Shown here piece by piece: positions 44,007 to 52,648 of a stretch of DNA of 64,000 nucleotides. Position 1 is the stretch's first letter. Every line of letters begins with the position of its first letter. Below the pieces are notes generated by a model. The model was not told the DNA's origin. It ran no database searches and saw nothing but the letters and a program-made list of their open reading frames with translations. This DNA is from Hyphomonas sp. (GTDB taxonomy: Bacteria; Pseudomonadota; Alphaproteobacteria; Caulobacterales; Hyphomonadaceae): contig CP051229.1 in NCBI GenBank assembly GCA_017792365.1, forward strand, positions 2,108,001 to 2,172,000, read 5' to 3'. The translations under genes and the position numbers were made by a program.

Positions 44007-45257
44007 ATGGCTTCAAGAACCCTGATCCAGAAACTCGCCGTTCTCGCTGACGCAGCGAAGTACGACGCATCCTGCGCTTCATCGGGAACGCAGAAGCGCA
44101 ATTCGCTGGGCAAGGACGGCGTCGGCTCCACCGAGGGCATGGGCATCTGCCACGCCTACGCGCCAGACGGCCGCTGCATCTCTCTCCTCAAGATCCTGCT
44201 GACCAACTTCTGCATCTTCGACTGCCGCTACTGCATCAACCGCTCGTCCTCAAACGTCGAGCGCGCCCGGTTCACGGTCGAGGAAGTCGTCTCCCTCACG
44301 CTCGACTTCTACAAGCGCAACTACATCGAAGGCTTGTTCCTATCTTCCGGCATCATTCGCTCGCCCGACTACACGATGGAGCAACTCGTCGAGGTCGCGC
44401 GCCGCCTGCGGATCGACCACAACTATCGCGGCTACATCCACTTGAAGACCATCGCCGAAGCCGATCCGCTCCTGATCGAGAAGGCGGGCCGCTACGCCGA
44501 CCGCCTGTCCGTCAACATCGAACTGCCGACCGAGACTAGCCTCACGCAGTACGCGCCGGAAAAGTCCGGCCCCACCATCCGCAAGGCGATGGCCGACGTC
44601 CGCAGCAACATCGAGACAACGACCGAAAAGGCGCCCGATCGCGGCAAACCGCCGCCGCGCCCGCCGCGCTTCGCGCCCGGAGGCCAGTCGACACAGATGA
44701 TCGTCGGCGCCGACGCCTCCATCGACCGCGACATCCTCTCGACCTCGGCGCGCCTCTATTCCTCCTACAAGCTGCGCCGCGTCTACTATTCCGCCTACAG
44801 CCCCATCCCCGACGCCAGCAGCGACCTGCCGCCCGTACGTCCGCCGCTGCAGCGCGAACATCGCCTCTACCAGGCCGACTGGATGATGCGGTTTTACGGC
44901 TACGAACATGCCGAGATCGCCGGTGCCGATACAGGCGGAATGCTCGATCTCGACATCGACCCAAAGCTCGCCTGGTCGCTGCGCAACCGCGCCTACTTCC
45001 CCGTCGACGTCAATCGCGCCTCAAAGGAGCAACTGCTCCGCGTTCCCGGCTTCGGTCCCGGCACGGTCAAGAAGATCCTATCATCCCGCCGCCACGCCCG
45101 GCTCAGGCTGGATCATCTCTCCCGGATATCCCGCTCGATCTCCAAATCCCTGCCCTTCATCACCGCGGCCGACTGGACCCCCGGCGCCCTCACCGACAGC
45201 GACAGATTGCGCGCGCGCTACACGCCAGAACCGGAGCAGATGTCGCTGTTCGCATGA
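44007..45257 (+). CDS. Radical SAM protein, putative DNA modification/repair (TIGR03916 type)
   Basis: 416 residues. The radical SAM cluster motif is C69-x3-C73-x2-C76 (CIFDCRYC). A long conserved core includes the family's LFLSSGIIRSPDYT, and a helix-hairpin-helix DNA-binding element sits near the C-terminus (about 333-358, NRASKEQLLRVPGFGPGTVKKI). The family is always found with a DUF4130/uracil-glycosylase-like partner, and here that partner starts within the stop codon (ATGA overlap). The chemical substrate is unknown; a DNA lesion is the standing guess. Confidence 0.9.
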   Translation: MASRTLIQKLAVLADAAKYDASCASSGTQKRNSLGKDGVGSTEGMGICHAYAPDGRCISLLKILLTNFCIFDCRYCINRSSSNVERARFTVEEVVSLTLDFYKRNYIEGLFLSSGIIRSPDYTMEQLVEVARRLRIDHNYRGYIHLKTIAEADPLLIEKAGRYADRLSVNIELPTETSLTQYAPEKSGPTIRKAMADVRSNIETTTEKAPDRGKPPPRPPRFAPGGQSTQMIVGADASIDRDILSTSARLYSSYKLRRVYYSAYSPIPDASSDLPPVRPPLQREHRLYQADWMMRFYGYEHAEIAGADTGGMLDLDIDPKLAWSLRNRAYFPVDVNRASKEQLLRVPGFGPGTVKKILSSRRHARLRLDHLSRISRSISKSLPFITAADWTPGALTDSDRLRARYTPEPEQMSLFA

Positions 45258-46711
45258 TCGCCGTCGACCTCAAATCCGAGACCGACTTCGCCAGCTGGCG
45301 CACCCGCGCCCGCAGCCTGCTTGCGGCCGACATCCAGCCCGGAATGATAGCCTGGCGCACCAACCCGGCCGACCGCGACCTCTTCGGCGAGCAACCATCC
45401 CCGCTCCCCGAACGCGACATCAAGGTCCGCGTCCCTCGCCAGTTCCTCACCCTCGCCGAACGCGCCGCATGCCACCGTGACGATGAACGGTTCGCGCGCC
45501 TCTATCGCCTGCTCTATCGCCTCCACCACCGCGACTGCGCCCTCAGCGACAAGTCAGACCCGGACATCATCTGGCTCGAAAAACGCGACAAGGCGGTCCG
45601 CCGTGACATCCACAAGATGCACGCCTTCGTCCGCTTCCGCGCCTCGGGCGTCTCGGAATTCGGCCGCGAACAATTCGGCGCCTGGTTCGAGCCCGACAAC
45701 TACATCGAGGAACTAGCCGTCCCCTTCTTCGTCCGCCGCTTCCCCAACATGGACTGGCTGATCGTCACGCCCCGGCGCACGGCTCGCTATGTCGACGGCG
45801 AACTCACCTACACCGACGGCGGCGCCCGCGATCAGCTGCCCGCAGAAGACGCCGTCGAAGACCAGTGGCGCACCTACTTCGCCTCGATCTTCAATCCCGC
45901 CCGCCTGAAGACCAAGGCGATGACGGCCGAGATGCCCAAACGCTACTGGAAGAACCTGCCCGAAGCGCAACTCATCCCGTCCCTGATCGCAAGCTCGACA
46001 ACCCGCGCCCGCGAGATGCAGGCCGCCGCGCCCCAGCCCGCAAACCCGCGCGCCGCAACCATCATGCGCCAACGCGAGCTGACCGCCCCTCAAGCCGAAC
46101 CCCTAAACACCCTCGCCGCCGTAAACGCCGCCGCCCGTACCTGCACACGCTGCGATCTCTGCCGCCATGCCTCGCAAACCGTACTCGGCGAAGGCCCGCA
46201 ATCCGCGCGGCTGATGATTGTCGGCGAACAACCAGGCGACCAGGAAGACATCGCCGGGCGCCCCTTCATCGGCCCCGCCGGCAAACTCCTCGACCAGTCG
46301 CTCGCCCATTCCGGCATCGAGCGTTCAACGACCTACCTCACCAATGCCGTGAAGCACTTCAAGTTCACGCCGCGCGGCAAACGCCGCATCCACTCGAAGC
46401 CGAACGCCGGTGAAATCAATCAATGCCGCTGGTGGCTGAACCTCGAACGCGAATTCGTCCAGCCCGAGATCATCCTCGCCATGGGCGCCACCGCCCTGCG
46501 CGGCGTGCTGGGCCGCGCCGGCAGGCTCACCGACTATCGCGGACAGACGCTGGAAATCGCAAAAGGCGTCACGCTGCTCACAACCGTCCACCCGGCCTAC
46601 CTGCTCCGCCTCCCGGATGCCGACCGGCGCGAACAGGAACTGGCCCGCTTTCGCGCGGACCTCGCCCAGACAGCCATGCTTTTGGAAGAACGGACCCGCG
46701 CTAGCGGATGA
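45254..46711 (+). CDS. udgX: UdgX-family uracil-DNA crosslinking domain fused to DUF4130 (TIGR03915)
   Basis: 485 residues in two parts. Residues 1 to about 250 match the DUF4130/TIGR03915 partner of the radical SAM enzyme. Residues about 285-480 are a family-4-like uracil-DNA glycosylase with Fe-S cysteines beginning C297-x2-C300, motif A GEQPGDQED (324-332), and motif B H446-P (VHPAYLL). Crucially the KRRIHS loop at 376-381 is present: in UdgX the His (here H380) replaces the water-activating step and becomes covalently bonded to the abasic sugar after uracil removal. So this is expected to crosslink to uracil DNA rather than turn over. It overlaps the radical SAM stop by four bases. Confidence 0.9.
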   Translation: MIAVDLKSETDFASWRTRARSLLAADIQPGMIAWRTNPADRDLFGEQPSPLPERDIKVRVPRQFLTLAERAACHRDDERFARLYRLLYRLHHRDCALSDKSDPDIIWLEKRDKAVRRDIHKMHAFVRFRASGVSEFGREQFGAWFEPDNYIEELAVPFFVRRFPNMDWLIVTPRRTARYVDGELTYTDGGARDQLPAEDAVEDQWRTYFASIFNPARLKTKAMTAEMPKRYWKNLPEAQLIPSLIASSTTRAREMQAAAPQPANPRAATIMRQRELTAPQAEPLNTLAAVNAAARTCTRCDLCRHASQTVLGEGPQSARLMIVGEQPGDQEDIAGRPFIGPAGKLLDQSLAHSGIERSTTYLTNAVKHFKFTPRGKRRIHSKPNAGEINQCRWWLNLEREFVQPEIILAMGATALRGVLGRAGRLTDYRGQTLEIAKGVTLLTTVHPAYLLRLPDADRREQELARFRADLAQTAMLLEERTRASG

Positions 46712-47060
46712 ATTCCAGCGCCGCGCGGAAATCCTCCTGCCACACCACCCGCGCACGCGCGCGAATGCCCGACAGGGGTTCGTAGAAATCGACAAGGTCC
46801 GGCAGGTCCAGCTTGCGAAACGATTCAATCCGCACGCCGAATTCCGAAAGATCCTTCACGGCGACAGAAAACCGTTCGCCATTGCGGTCGATCGTGATGG
46901 TCGCCTCGCGGAACTGAGGCTTCCGCACGCTGCGGCGGGATTCGACGGGCTCGGGCGCGACCGGCCGCGGCTCAGCCTCGGCCGGCCGCTCCGATGGGTC
47001 GCCGAACATTTTTCGCATGCGGGAAAACAAGCCGGGTTGGCCTTTTAGTCCAGTGGTCAC
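46701..47060 (-). CDS. PilZ-domain protein
   Basis: 119 residues from a GTG at 47058-47060 with AGAGGTG about 9 nt upstream. A variable N-terminus (RMRKMFGDP and Pro/Glu-rich linker) leads to a single PilZ domain with the RRSVR motif and DLSEFGVRIES, the two elements that bind cyclic-di-GMP (RxxxR and D/NxSxxG). It is likely a cyclic-di-GMP-responsive adaptor. It converges on udgX, whose 3' end it overlaps by 11 nt. Confidence 0.8.
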   Translation of the reverse strand: MTTGLKGQPGLFSRMRKMFGDPSERPAEAEPRPVAPEPVESRRSVRKPQFREATITIDRNGERFSVAVKDLSEFGVRIESFRKLDLPDLVDFYEPLSGIRARARVVWQEDFRAALEFIR

Positions 47061-47150
47061 GGCGACATCACCTCTTGCCAGCCATCCCCGACCTGAGGCG
47101 TGTGTAGCGGGAATCACTTTCGCGCCCGTTAAACCCGATCGTAACAAATG

Positions 47151-47768
47151 TTAGCCGGCGGGCGCGAGGCCCTTCAGCGCAACCCGGATCAGATCGCCTT
47201 CCTTGGCCCCCTCGCCAAGGTCGCGCGCAGCCTGCGCAACCGCCCGCGCGGCGTCCGCCTGCCCATAGCCAAGGTTCACCAGAGCCGAGACCGCATCTGC
47301 GCGCGCTCCGGATTGCGGCGCCGCCACAGCCGGATCCGCGCCCGGCGTGAACGTCCCGAACAATCCGCTCGGCGGCGGCTTGCCCTTGAACTCGGTGATG
47401 ATGCGCTCCGCCAGCTTCTTGCCGACGCCATTCGCCCGCTGGATCGACGCGACATCGCCCAGCGCCAGCGCGTCCATCAACTCGTTCGGCGCCAGCGTGT
47501 CGAGGATCGCCAGTGCGACCTTGGCGCCGACCCCCGGCGCATCCTGCAGACGCGAAAACCAGGCCCGCTCGTCCGCCTGCGCGAACCCGAACAGCTTGAT
47601 CGCATTCTCCGACATCTGGGTTTCGACGAAAATCTCGGCCGCCTCCCCCACGCTCAGTCGTGACAACGTACGCGACCCCGCATGCAAGAGGTATCCAACG
47701 CCGCCGACATCGACGAGCGCCTGCCCATCGCCGATCGCCGCCACGCTTCCCCGCAGCCGCGCGATCAT
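47151..47768 (-). CDS. ruvA: Holliday junction protein RuvA
   Basis: Binds four-way junctions and recruits RuvB. 205 residues from MIARLRGSV at 47768. It has an N-terminal OB fold (LVDVGGVGYLLHA), two helix-hairpin-helix motifs (LQDAPGVGAKVALAIL, IQRANGVGKKLAERII) and a C-terminal RuvB-contact domain after a flexible linker. The start overlaps the ruvC stop by four bases. ruvB is elsewhere in the window. Confidence 0.96.
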   Translation of the reverse strand: MIARLRGSVAAIGDGQALVDVGGVGYLLHAGSRTLSRLSVGEAAEIFVETQMSENAIKLFGFAQADERAWFSRLQDAPGVGAKVALAILDTLAPNELMDALALGDVASIQRANGVGKKLAERIITEFKGKPPPSGLFGTFTPGADPAVAAPQSGARADAVSALVNLGYGQADAARAVAQAARDLGEGAKEGDLIRVALKGLAPAG

Positions 47769-48280
47769 CCGTTGACCACGCGCAGCTTCATGCTCAGTTC
47801 CGGCCCCATGTGATGCGCGCAACAGACCGCCGCAGCCAGCGCATCGGCGGCGTCCGCGGTCACATTCCCCGCCTTCGGCAGCAATCGCTTGATCATGAAC
47901 GCGATCTGGTCCTTGTCCGCCGCCCCGGTGCCGACCAGCGACTGCTTGATCTTTCGCGCGGCAAATTCCGATACCGCCAGCCCGCGCGACGCCAGGGCCG
48001 CCAGCGCCGCGCCCCGCGCCTGTCCCAGCAACAGCGTCGACCGCGGATTAACGTTCACGAACGTCTCCTCCACCGCCGCCACCGTCGGCTTGTACTCCTC
48101 GACAATCTTTCCAATGCCCGTGCTGAGCTCCGCCAGCCGGCGCGCCAGCTCGGCGTCCACGTCCGGCGAAATCACGCCATGCGCCACCCACGACAGGCGC
48201 GGCCCGGCCACATCGATTACGCCCCAGCCCATGCGCCGCAGGCCGGGATCGACTCCAAGGATACGCACCGAATCCGGCAT
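47765..48280 (-). CDS. ruvC: Crossover junction endonuclease RuvC
   Basis: Resolves Holliday junctions by paired nicking. 171 residues. The four acidic catalytic residues are visible: D11 in ILGVDPGLRR, Glu in AAVEETFVN, and the Asp pair of the C-terminal VTADAADALAAA segment. It is the promoter-proximal gene of ruvC-ruvA. Confidence 0.96.
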   Translation of the reverse strand: MPDSVRILGVDPGLRRMGWGVIDVAGPRLSWVAHGVISPDVDAELARRLAELSTGIGKIVEEYKPTVAAVEETFVNVNPRSTLLLGQARGAALAALASRGLAVSEFAARKIKQSLVGTGAADKDQIAFMIKRLLPKAGNVTADAADALAAAVCCAHHMGPELSMKLRVVNG

Positions 48281-48363
48281 TCGCGTCTCTCCACTATCAG
48301 CGAACGATAAGGGAACAGCTCAATCTTAAGAAGCCGGAAACCGGCGAAGGTCAGATTTTCGCG

Positions 48364-49017
48364 ATGACCACGCCGCTGCGCCAGACCCGCCGCACCCTCC
48401 TTGCCGGGGGCCTCGCCGCCACCGCTCTTGCGGCCACCCCGGCGCATGCTGCGCCCCGCCTCGCCTACCCGCTGCGGATCCTCTATGGCCGGATCGGTCC
48501 GGAAGGCTTCGAGCGCATCGACGCGGAAGAACAGGCGCTCTGGTCGGCCATGGGCGTCCGCCTCGGCGGACTGATCGGCCGCCTCGAGCCGGTACAGCTC
48601 TACACCATGCTGACCAGTAACCCGCCGCGCCTCGACAATGACGCCGGGAACATCCTCTTCGCCCGCCAGATGGCCTCCGATCTCCGCCTCGATCACATCC
48701 TGCTATACGCCTCATCAGATGGCCGGCGCGAATATCCCGCCTACGACAACTGGGCCTCGAAGGCCTTCAACGGCGCCCGCAGCCGCCTGTCGCGCGGCGA
48801 TCAGGCCATCGCCGAAGCGCACGTGCTGGAAACCGCAGGCGGCCTGCCGCTGCTCTCGCTCTCCCTCGATGCGCCGCCGCGCCACCCGCTCAACCCGTTC
48901 GCGTTTCACCGCGACCCGGAGGAGCAGGCGGTCAACCGCCTCGTACGCAGCCTCGAAGCCCGCATCCAGGAAGACGCCCACGCCGCCTTCGACGCCACCC
49001 GATCCATCGCCGACTAG
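48364..49017 (+). CDS. Secreted hypothetical protein, 217 residues
   Basis: Signal peptide with twin arginines (QTRRTLLAGGLAATALAAT, cleavage after AHA); a weak Tat-type RR is possible but a Sec route is equally likely. The mature part is a mix of short helices and strands with no motif I recognise. It converges on ycgN, sharing the four bases CTAG at the stops. Confidence 0.7.
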   Translation: MTTPLRQTRRTLLAGGLAATALAATPAHAAPRLAYPLRILYGRIGPEGFERIDAEEQALWSAMGVRLGGLIGRLEPVQLYTMLTSNPPRLDNDAGNILFARQMASDLRLDHILLYASSDGRREYPAYDNWASKAFNGARSRLSRGDQAIAEAHVLETAGGLPLLSLSLDAPPRHPLNPFAFHRDPEEQAVNRLVRSLEARIQEDAHAAFDATRSIAD

Positions 49018-49499
49018 ACCCGCTTCCGCCGCCGGCGCGCGAAAGCTGACGGCGGCCGGTCCGCCCAGTCGACGATATGCTCGATCCAGTCTTCTTCCGC
49101 GACGCTGCTCTCGCTGACAGTCCGTCCGCGCCCGGAAACCCCGCGCCGGTGAACCTCCTCGCGATCGCCGCAAACCAGATAGTGCCAGTCAGGCAGGTCC
49201 TTGCCTTCCTCAAGCAGGCGATAGGCGCACGTCTTCGGCAGCCAGGAATACTTCGGCACCTTCGCCGGCGTCAGCTTCAGGCATTCCGGAACATGCTGTT
49301 TGCGATTGGCGTAGTCCGAACACAGACACGTCTTCGCATCCAGCAACCGGCAATGCAGGTTGGTGAACACTGTCGCGCCGGTGTCCTCGTCTTCCATCTT
49401 CACCAGGCAGCACTTGGCGCAGCCGTCGCACAACGACTCCCACTCGCGCCGGCTCATCTCGCCAAGCGTCTTGGTTTTCCAGAATGGGAGATCGTCCAA
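49014..49499 (-). CDS. YcgN/UPF0260 family Cys-cluster protein
   Basis: 161 residues from a TTG at 49497-49499, the start that matches the usual MxDLPFWKTKTL beginning. The family's metal-site cysteines are clear: LCDGCAKCC near residue 24, and further Cys in HCRLLDAKTCLCSDY, VPECLKL and TCAYRLL. Function is unknown; an Fe-S or zinc site is likely. It follows the GNAT pair on the same strand, 7 nt after their stop. Confidence 0.85.
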   Translation of the reverse strand: MDDLPFWKTKTLGEMSRREWESLCDGCAKCCLVKMEDEDTGATVFTNLHCRLLDAKTCLCSDYANRKQHVPECLKLTPAKVPKYSWLPKTCAYRLLEEGKDLPDWHYLVCGDREEVHRRGVSGRGRTVSESSVAEEDWIEHIVDWADRPPSAFARRRRKRV

Positions 49500-49506
49500 G
49501 TTCGGC

Positions 49507-49803
49507 CTAGAGGGGCTGCTTCAGCACATCGCTCCACTGGGGATGCCGCGCCATCGTGTAGCGCGCAAGTACGCAGACCGGATCGATCTTCAGCTTTTCG
49601 GTCCGCGCATCCATCACCGCCCGCTCCATCAGCGCCCGGTCAACGCATTCAACCGGCATCTCCTCAGGGATTGCCGTGTGGTCGATCACCATCGTCTGCT
49701 TCTCGCGCCGGAACTTCATTTCCGCCAGCGGCAGCCCCGGCGACCGGGCCACATAGCGCCCGCCCGACGCGGTCTCTTCGCAAGTAATGCCAATCTTGAT
49801 CAT
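49507..49803 (-). CDS. GNAT-fold protein (YjdJ-like), degenerate acetyl-CoA motif
   Basis: 98 residues from the ATG at 49801-49803. The fold matches YjdJ-type (PF14542) acetyltransferases: VIDHTAIPEEMP, then a long helix, then a DPVC...RYTMARHPQWSDVL end. The segment that should be the glycine-rich pyrophosphate-binding loop reads PVECVDRALMERA and lacks the Gly residues present in its partner, so acetyl-CoA binding may be lost. The start overlaps the partner's stop (ATGA). Confidence 0.72.
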   Translation of the reverse strand: MIKIGITCEETASGGRYVARSPGLPLAEMKFRREKQTMVIDHTAIPEEMPVECVDRALMERAVMDARTEKLKIDPVCVLARYTMARHPQWSDVLKQPL

Positions 49804-50132
49804 GGGCCGTCCTCCACCAAAACGTCGGCCCAATCCTTGTTGCGGCCGATCATTACGCGCACGAACGAACACTGAGGGTTGATACTAGCACGTTCTTCGC
49901 GTGCGTCCTCCACCAATCGCTGCACAAGTGCGAGACCGACGCCCCGCCCCGATAGGGCGCTATCCACGCGCGTCGAATAGGCATTGCGCCTGATTCCGTT
50001 GGGAGTTTTCTCGTCCTCATACATCAACAGGCCGGTGCGACCGTCCACCAGCGTCCAGTATCGACCGCCTCCGCCGCTGCGCTCCCGCTCAATGTCGAAA
50101 ACAGCGCCGGGTTCGGTTGATGTATCCGTCAA
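49800..50132 (-). CDS. GNAT-family N-acetyltransferase (YjdJ-like)
   Basis: 110 residues from a TTG at 50130-50132 with CAGGAA about 8 nt upstream; an ATG or other start up to 50240 is possible, so the N-terminus is uncertain. The acetyl-CoA loop is intact (SGRGVGLALVQRLVEDA), followed by INPQCSFVRVMIGRNKDWADVL typical of small YjdJ-type GNATs. It is the upstream member of a tandem pair. Confidence 0.72.
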   Translation of the reverse strand: MTDTSTEPGAVFDIERERSGGGGRYWTLVDGRTGLLMYEDEKTPNGIRRNAYSTRVDSALSGRGVGLALVQRLVEDAREERASINPQCSFVRVMIGRNKDWADVLVEDGP

Positions 50133-50295
50133 ATCGGGATTCCTGAATCTGTGTGCTGACCGCCCGCCGTTGCTCCGAAAACGCTGGTCGCCAGCATTGG
50201 TTGCAGTCGTTCGGCTCAGTCGGCCTTTTCGCCGCCGCAAGCCGAAGCTAGGGATAGGCTCGCATCAAGACGGATTCGTGATCCTCACGTGAAAA

Positions 50296-50892
50296 ATGCC
50301 TGACAGCCTGTTCTTTCCCGCTGCAGCGGCCTTCGCCGGCCTGCTGGTCTTCCTCGCCCTGCAGCCCTTTGCAGAGCGTCCGCCAACCGGTCCGATCAGC
50401 GCCGGCGCCGGCAACGCCGAGCAGGTGCTGGTGTCGGGCGACCAGCTGCGCAGGTTCCTGCCCGGCGGCGTCGGCGGCATCAGCTTCCTCTCGACCGACA
50501 GCGGCGAGACCACCATCCGCCTCTCCCGCCTCGCGGAGAACGCCTACGAGGATCCGCGCCTCGGCACCCACCTCGTCATCGCAGAAGACCTGGAATTCGC
50601 CTTCGAGAACCGGCCGATCACCGTCACCATCGAAGCGCGCTCGACCGGCGAAGTCGCCGCGACATACTTCGAAGCCAACTACCTCGCCCGCCCAGGCGAA
50701 GAAACCGGCTGGCAGACCTTCGCGCTCACCCGCGAGTTCGCCCCCTACGTCCTCGAATACAATCCGCCCTCCCGCGGCGACACGCTCGGCTACGACTTCC
50801 TCGGCATCCGCCCCGTCACGCCCGAAAAGCGCCGGACCATGGAAATCCGCTCGATCGAGTTCTCCGTCGCCGGCCCGAAGTCCGGCCAGTAA
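50296..50892 (+). CDS. Membrane-anchored hypothetical protein, 198 residues
   Basis: One N-terminal hydrophobic helix (LFFPAAAAFAGLLVFLAL) serves as signal or anchor. The rest looks like a beta-sandwich by its alternating pattern (ISFLSTDSGETTIRLSRL, ITVTIEARSTGEVAATYFEANYL), reminiscent of carbohydrate-binding folds. I do not recognise a family. It converges on the histidine phosphatase gene with one base between stops. Confidence 0.68.
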   Translation: MPDSLFFPAAAAFAGLLVFLALQPFAERPPTGPISAGAGNAEQVLVSGDQLRRFLPGGVGGISFLSTDSGETTIRLSRLAENAYEDPRLGTHLVIAEDLEFAFENRPITVTIEARSTGEVAATYFEANYLARPGEETGWQTFALTREFAPYVLEYNPPSRGDTLGYDFLGIRPVTPEKRRTMEIRSIEFSVAGPKSGQ

Positions 50893-50893
50893 C

Positions 50894-51502
50894 CTAGGCG
50901 TCGCCGGGCCGAACATTCCAGCGCGCAACCCGCTCGCCTTCGCCGTCGAGTTCAATGACCCCATAGGCGCCAGTCTTCAGCTTCAGGTCTTCCCCTGCCG
51001 CGCCGACAGCCTTCAGCGCGAACCGCGCGATCCCGTTCGACGTCACCACCAGATGATCGCCATCCTGTCCGGCCAGCTTCGCGAACAATTGCTGCCAGTT
51101 GCCGATCAGCGCATCGACATCGACCCGCCATCCCGGTGGCGCCACGCCGTCACGCTCCCACGCCGCCAGCGCATCGGCGCCAATGCGCGCAACCACCTCG
51201 TCCTCAGGCCGGTTCTCGTCCGGCCCATAGTCGATCTCGCGCAGGAACAACACAGCCTGAAGCTCGCAGGCATTGGGCTGCGCCGCGAGGATCGCCTCGG
51301 CGGTCGCCCGCGTCCGCTTCAGCGGACTGGTGCGCGCCGATACGAACCTGACGCCCGCCTCTACGAAATGCCCCGCAAGCGCATCGGCCTGCGCCCGGCC
51401 CGAATCCGACAGCGGCAGGTCCGTCCGCCCGCCAACCCGCGTCACCACATCGCCTCTATCGAAAGTGTTGCCGTGCCGAACGATGAAGACGCGCGAAGCC
51501 AT
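50894..51502 (-). CDS. Histidine phosphatase (phosphoglycerate-mutase-like)
   Basis: 202 residues. The catalytic RHG motif is R9-H10-G11 (FIVRHGNTF). A LSDSGRAQADALAGHF segment, a TRTSPLKR-like arginine site (SARTSPLKRTRATAEAI) and a second histidine region later (LVVTSNGIARF, with Asn where His is usual) follow. The substrate cannot be told; candidates include phosphosugars. It lies 4 nt after kdsD, so they may share a transcript. Confidence 0.82.
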   Translation of the reverse strand: MASRVFIVRHGNTFDRGDVVTRVGGRTDLPLSDSGRAQADALAGHFVEAGVRFVSARTSPLKRTRATAEAILAAQPNACELQAVLFLREIDYGPDENRPEDEVVARIGADALAAWERDGVAPPGWRVDVDALIGNWQQLFAKLAGQDGDHLVVTSNGIARFALKAVGAAGEDLKLKTGAYGVIELDGEGERVARWNVRPGDA

Positions 51503-51506
51503 CGGC

Positions 51507-52466
51507 TCAGGCCACGCCCATCCGCAGAAGATCGTGCAGGTGAACCAGCCCTACAGCCACGCCGTCCTCGACGACCACCAGCTGCGTGATCTTCTTTTCG
51601 TTCATCACCCGCATCATGTCCGCAGCCAGCGTCTCGCGCTCGGCGACCACTGGCCCCTTCGTCATGATCTCCGCGATCGTCTCGGCCTTCCTGCCGGACG
51701 CGACATAGCGGCGGATGTCGCCGTCGGTGACAATGCCCGCCAGCCGTCCGTCATCGCCCTCGATCGCCACTACGCCAAACCCGCGCGCCGACAAAACGTC
51801 CAGCGCCTCTCCCAACTTCGCGCCGGCCTCCACCAGCGGCAGGCTTTCGCCGCCATGCATGATGTCTTCGGCTGTCAGCAGCATCGCCCCCAGCTTCCCG
51901 CCGGGGTGGAACACCTTGAAGTTCTCTGCCTTGAACCCGCGCCGCTCCAGCAGGGCGACCGCCAGCGCATCGCCCATCGCCATCATCAGCGTCGTAGACG
52001 TCGTCGGCGCATTGGTCTGGCCGCACGCCTCGGCGGCGTCCGGTATCTGCAGCAGGATCGTCGCCGACTCCCCCAGCGCCGAACCCGGCTTGGTCGTCAT
52101 CCCGATCAGCGGGATCGAATACCGCCGCGCATAGCTGAGGATATCCGACAGCTCCGTCGTCTCACCCGACTTCGACAGCGCCAGCACGACATCATCCGTC
52201 GAGATCATGCCGAGATCGCCATGGCTCGCCTCGGTCGCATGAACGAAATACGCCTGCGTCCCCGTGGACGCCAACGTCGCCGCAATCTTGCGCGCCACAT
52301 GCCCCGACTTGCCGATCCCGGTGCAGATCACCCGGCCCTTCGCGCGCATCACCGCATCGACCGCCGCCGTAAACCGCTCATCCAGCGACGCCGACAACTG
52401 CCCCAGCGCCTCCGCCTCCAGCGCCAGAACCCGCCGCGCGATCGCAATATCGTCCTGTGAACTCAT
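51507..52466 (-). CDS. kdsD: D-arabinose 5-phosphate isomerase KdsD (KpsF/GutQ family)
   Basis: Makes arabinose 5-phosphate for Kdo synthesis and lipopolysaccharide. 319 residues from MSSQDD at 52466. The N-terminal SIS domain has TGIGKSGHVARKIAATLASTGT, HATEASHGDLGM and SKSGETTEL. The C-terminal half is two CBS domains (AEDIMHGGESLPLV, and TKGPVVAERETLA with HLHDLLRMGVA). It is followed by the histidine phosphatase gene. Confidence 0.93.
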   Translation of the reverse strand: MSSQDDIAIARRVLALEAEALGQLSASLDERFTAAVDAVMRAKGRVICTGIGKSGHVARKIAATLASTGTQAYFVHATEASHGDLGMISTDDVVLALSKSGETTELSDILSYARRYSIPLIGMTTKPGSALGESATILLQIPDAAEACGQTNAPTTSTTLMMAMGDALAVALLERRGFKAENFKVFHPGGKLGAMLLTAEDIMHGGESLPLVEAGAKLGEALDVLSARGFGVVAIEGDDGRLAGIVTDGDIRRYVASGRKAETIAEIMTKGPVVAERETLAADMMRVMNEKKITQLVVVEDGVAVGLVHLHDLLRMGVA

Positions 52467-52525
52467 GGCGTTCCTATGCGATGGTTCTGGGACGATGTCA
52501 TCTCGGGATGCAACTTGACGAAAAA

Positions 52526-52638
52526 GCCCCCTCCGGCGCTTTGCGCCACCTCCCCCTCTAGGGGGAGGAGATCGAGCCAGCATGTTTCAACGCTTTTCCT
52601 CCCCCGAACGGGGGAGGTTGCCGAAGGCCGGAGGGGGC
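52526..52638. repeat. 113-bp palindromic repeat element
   Basis: Perfect 11-bp terminal inverted repeats (GCCCCCTCCGG at 52526-52536 and CCGGAGGGGGC at 52628-52638) enclose two smaller palindromes: TCCCCCTCTAGGGGGA (52551-52566) and CCTCCCCCgaacGGGGGAGG (52599-52618). No coding capacity. This is typical of non-autonomous dispersed palindromes in alphaproteobacterial genomes. It lies between kdsD and the yjhX-type gene. Confidence 0.75.
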
Positions 52639-52648
52639 CGCTCCCGCC

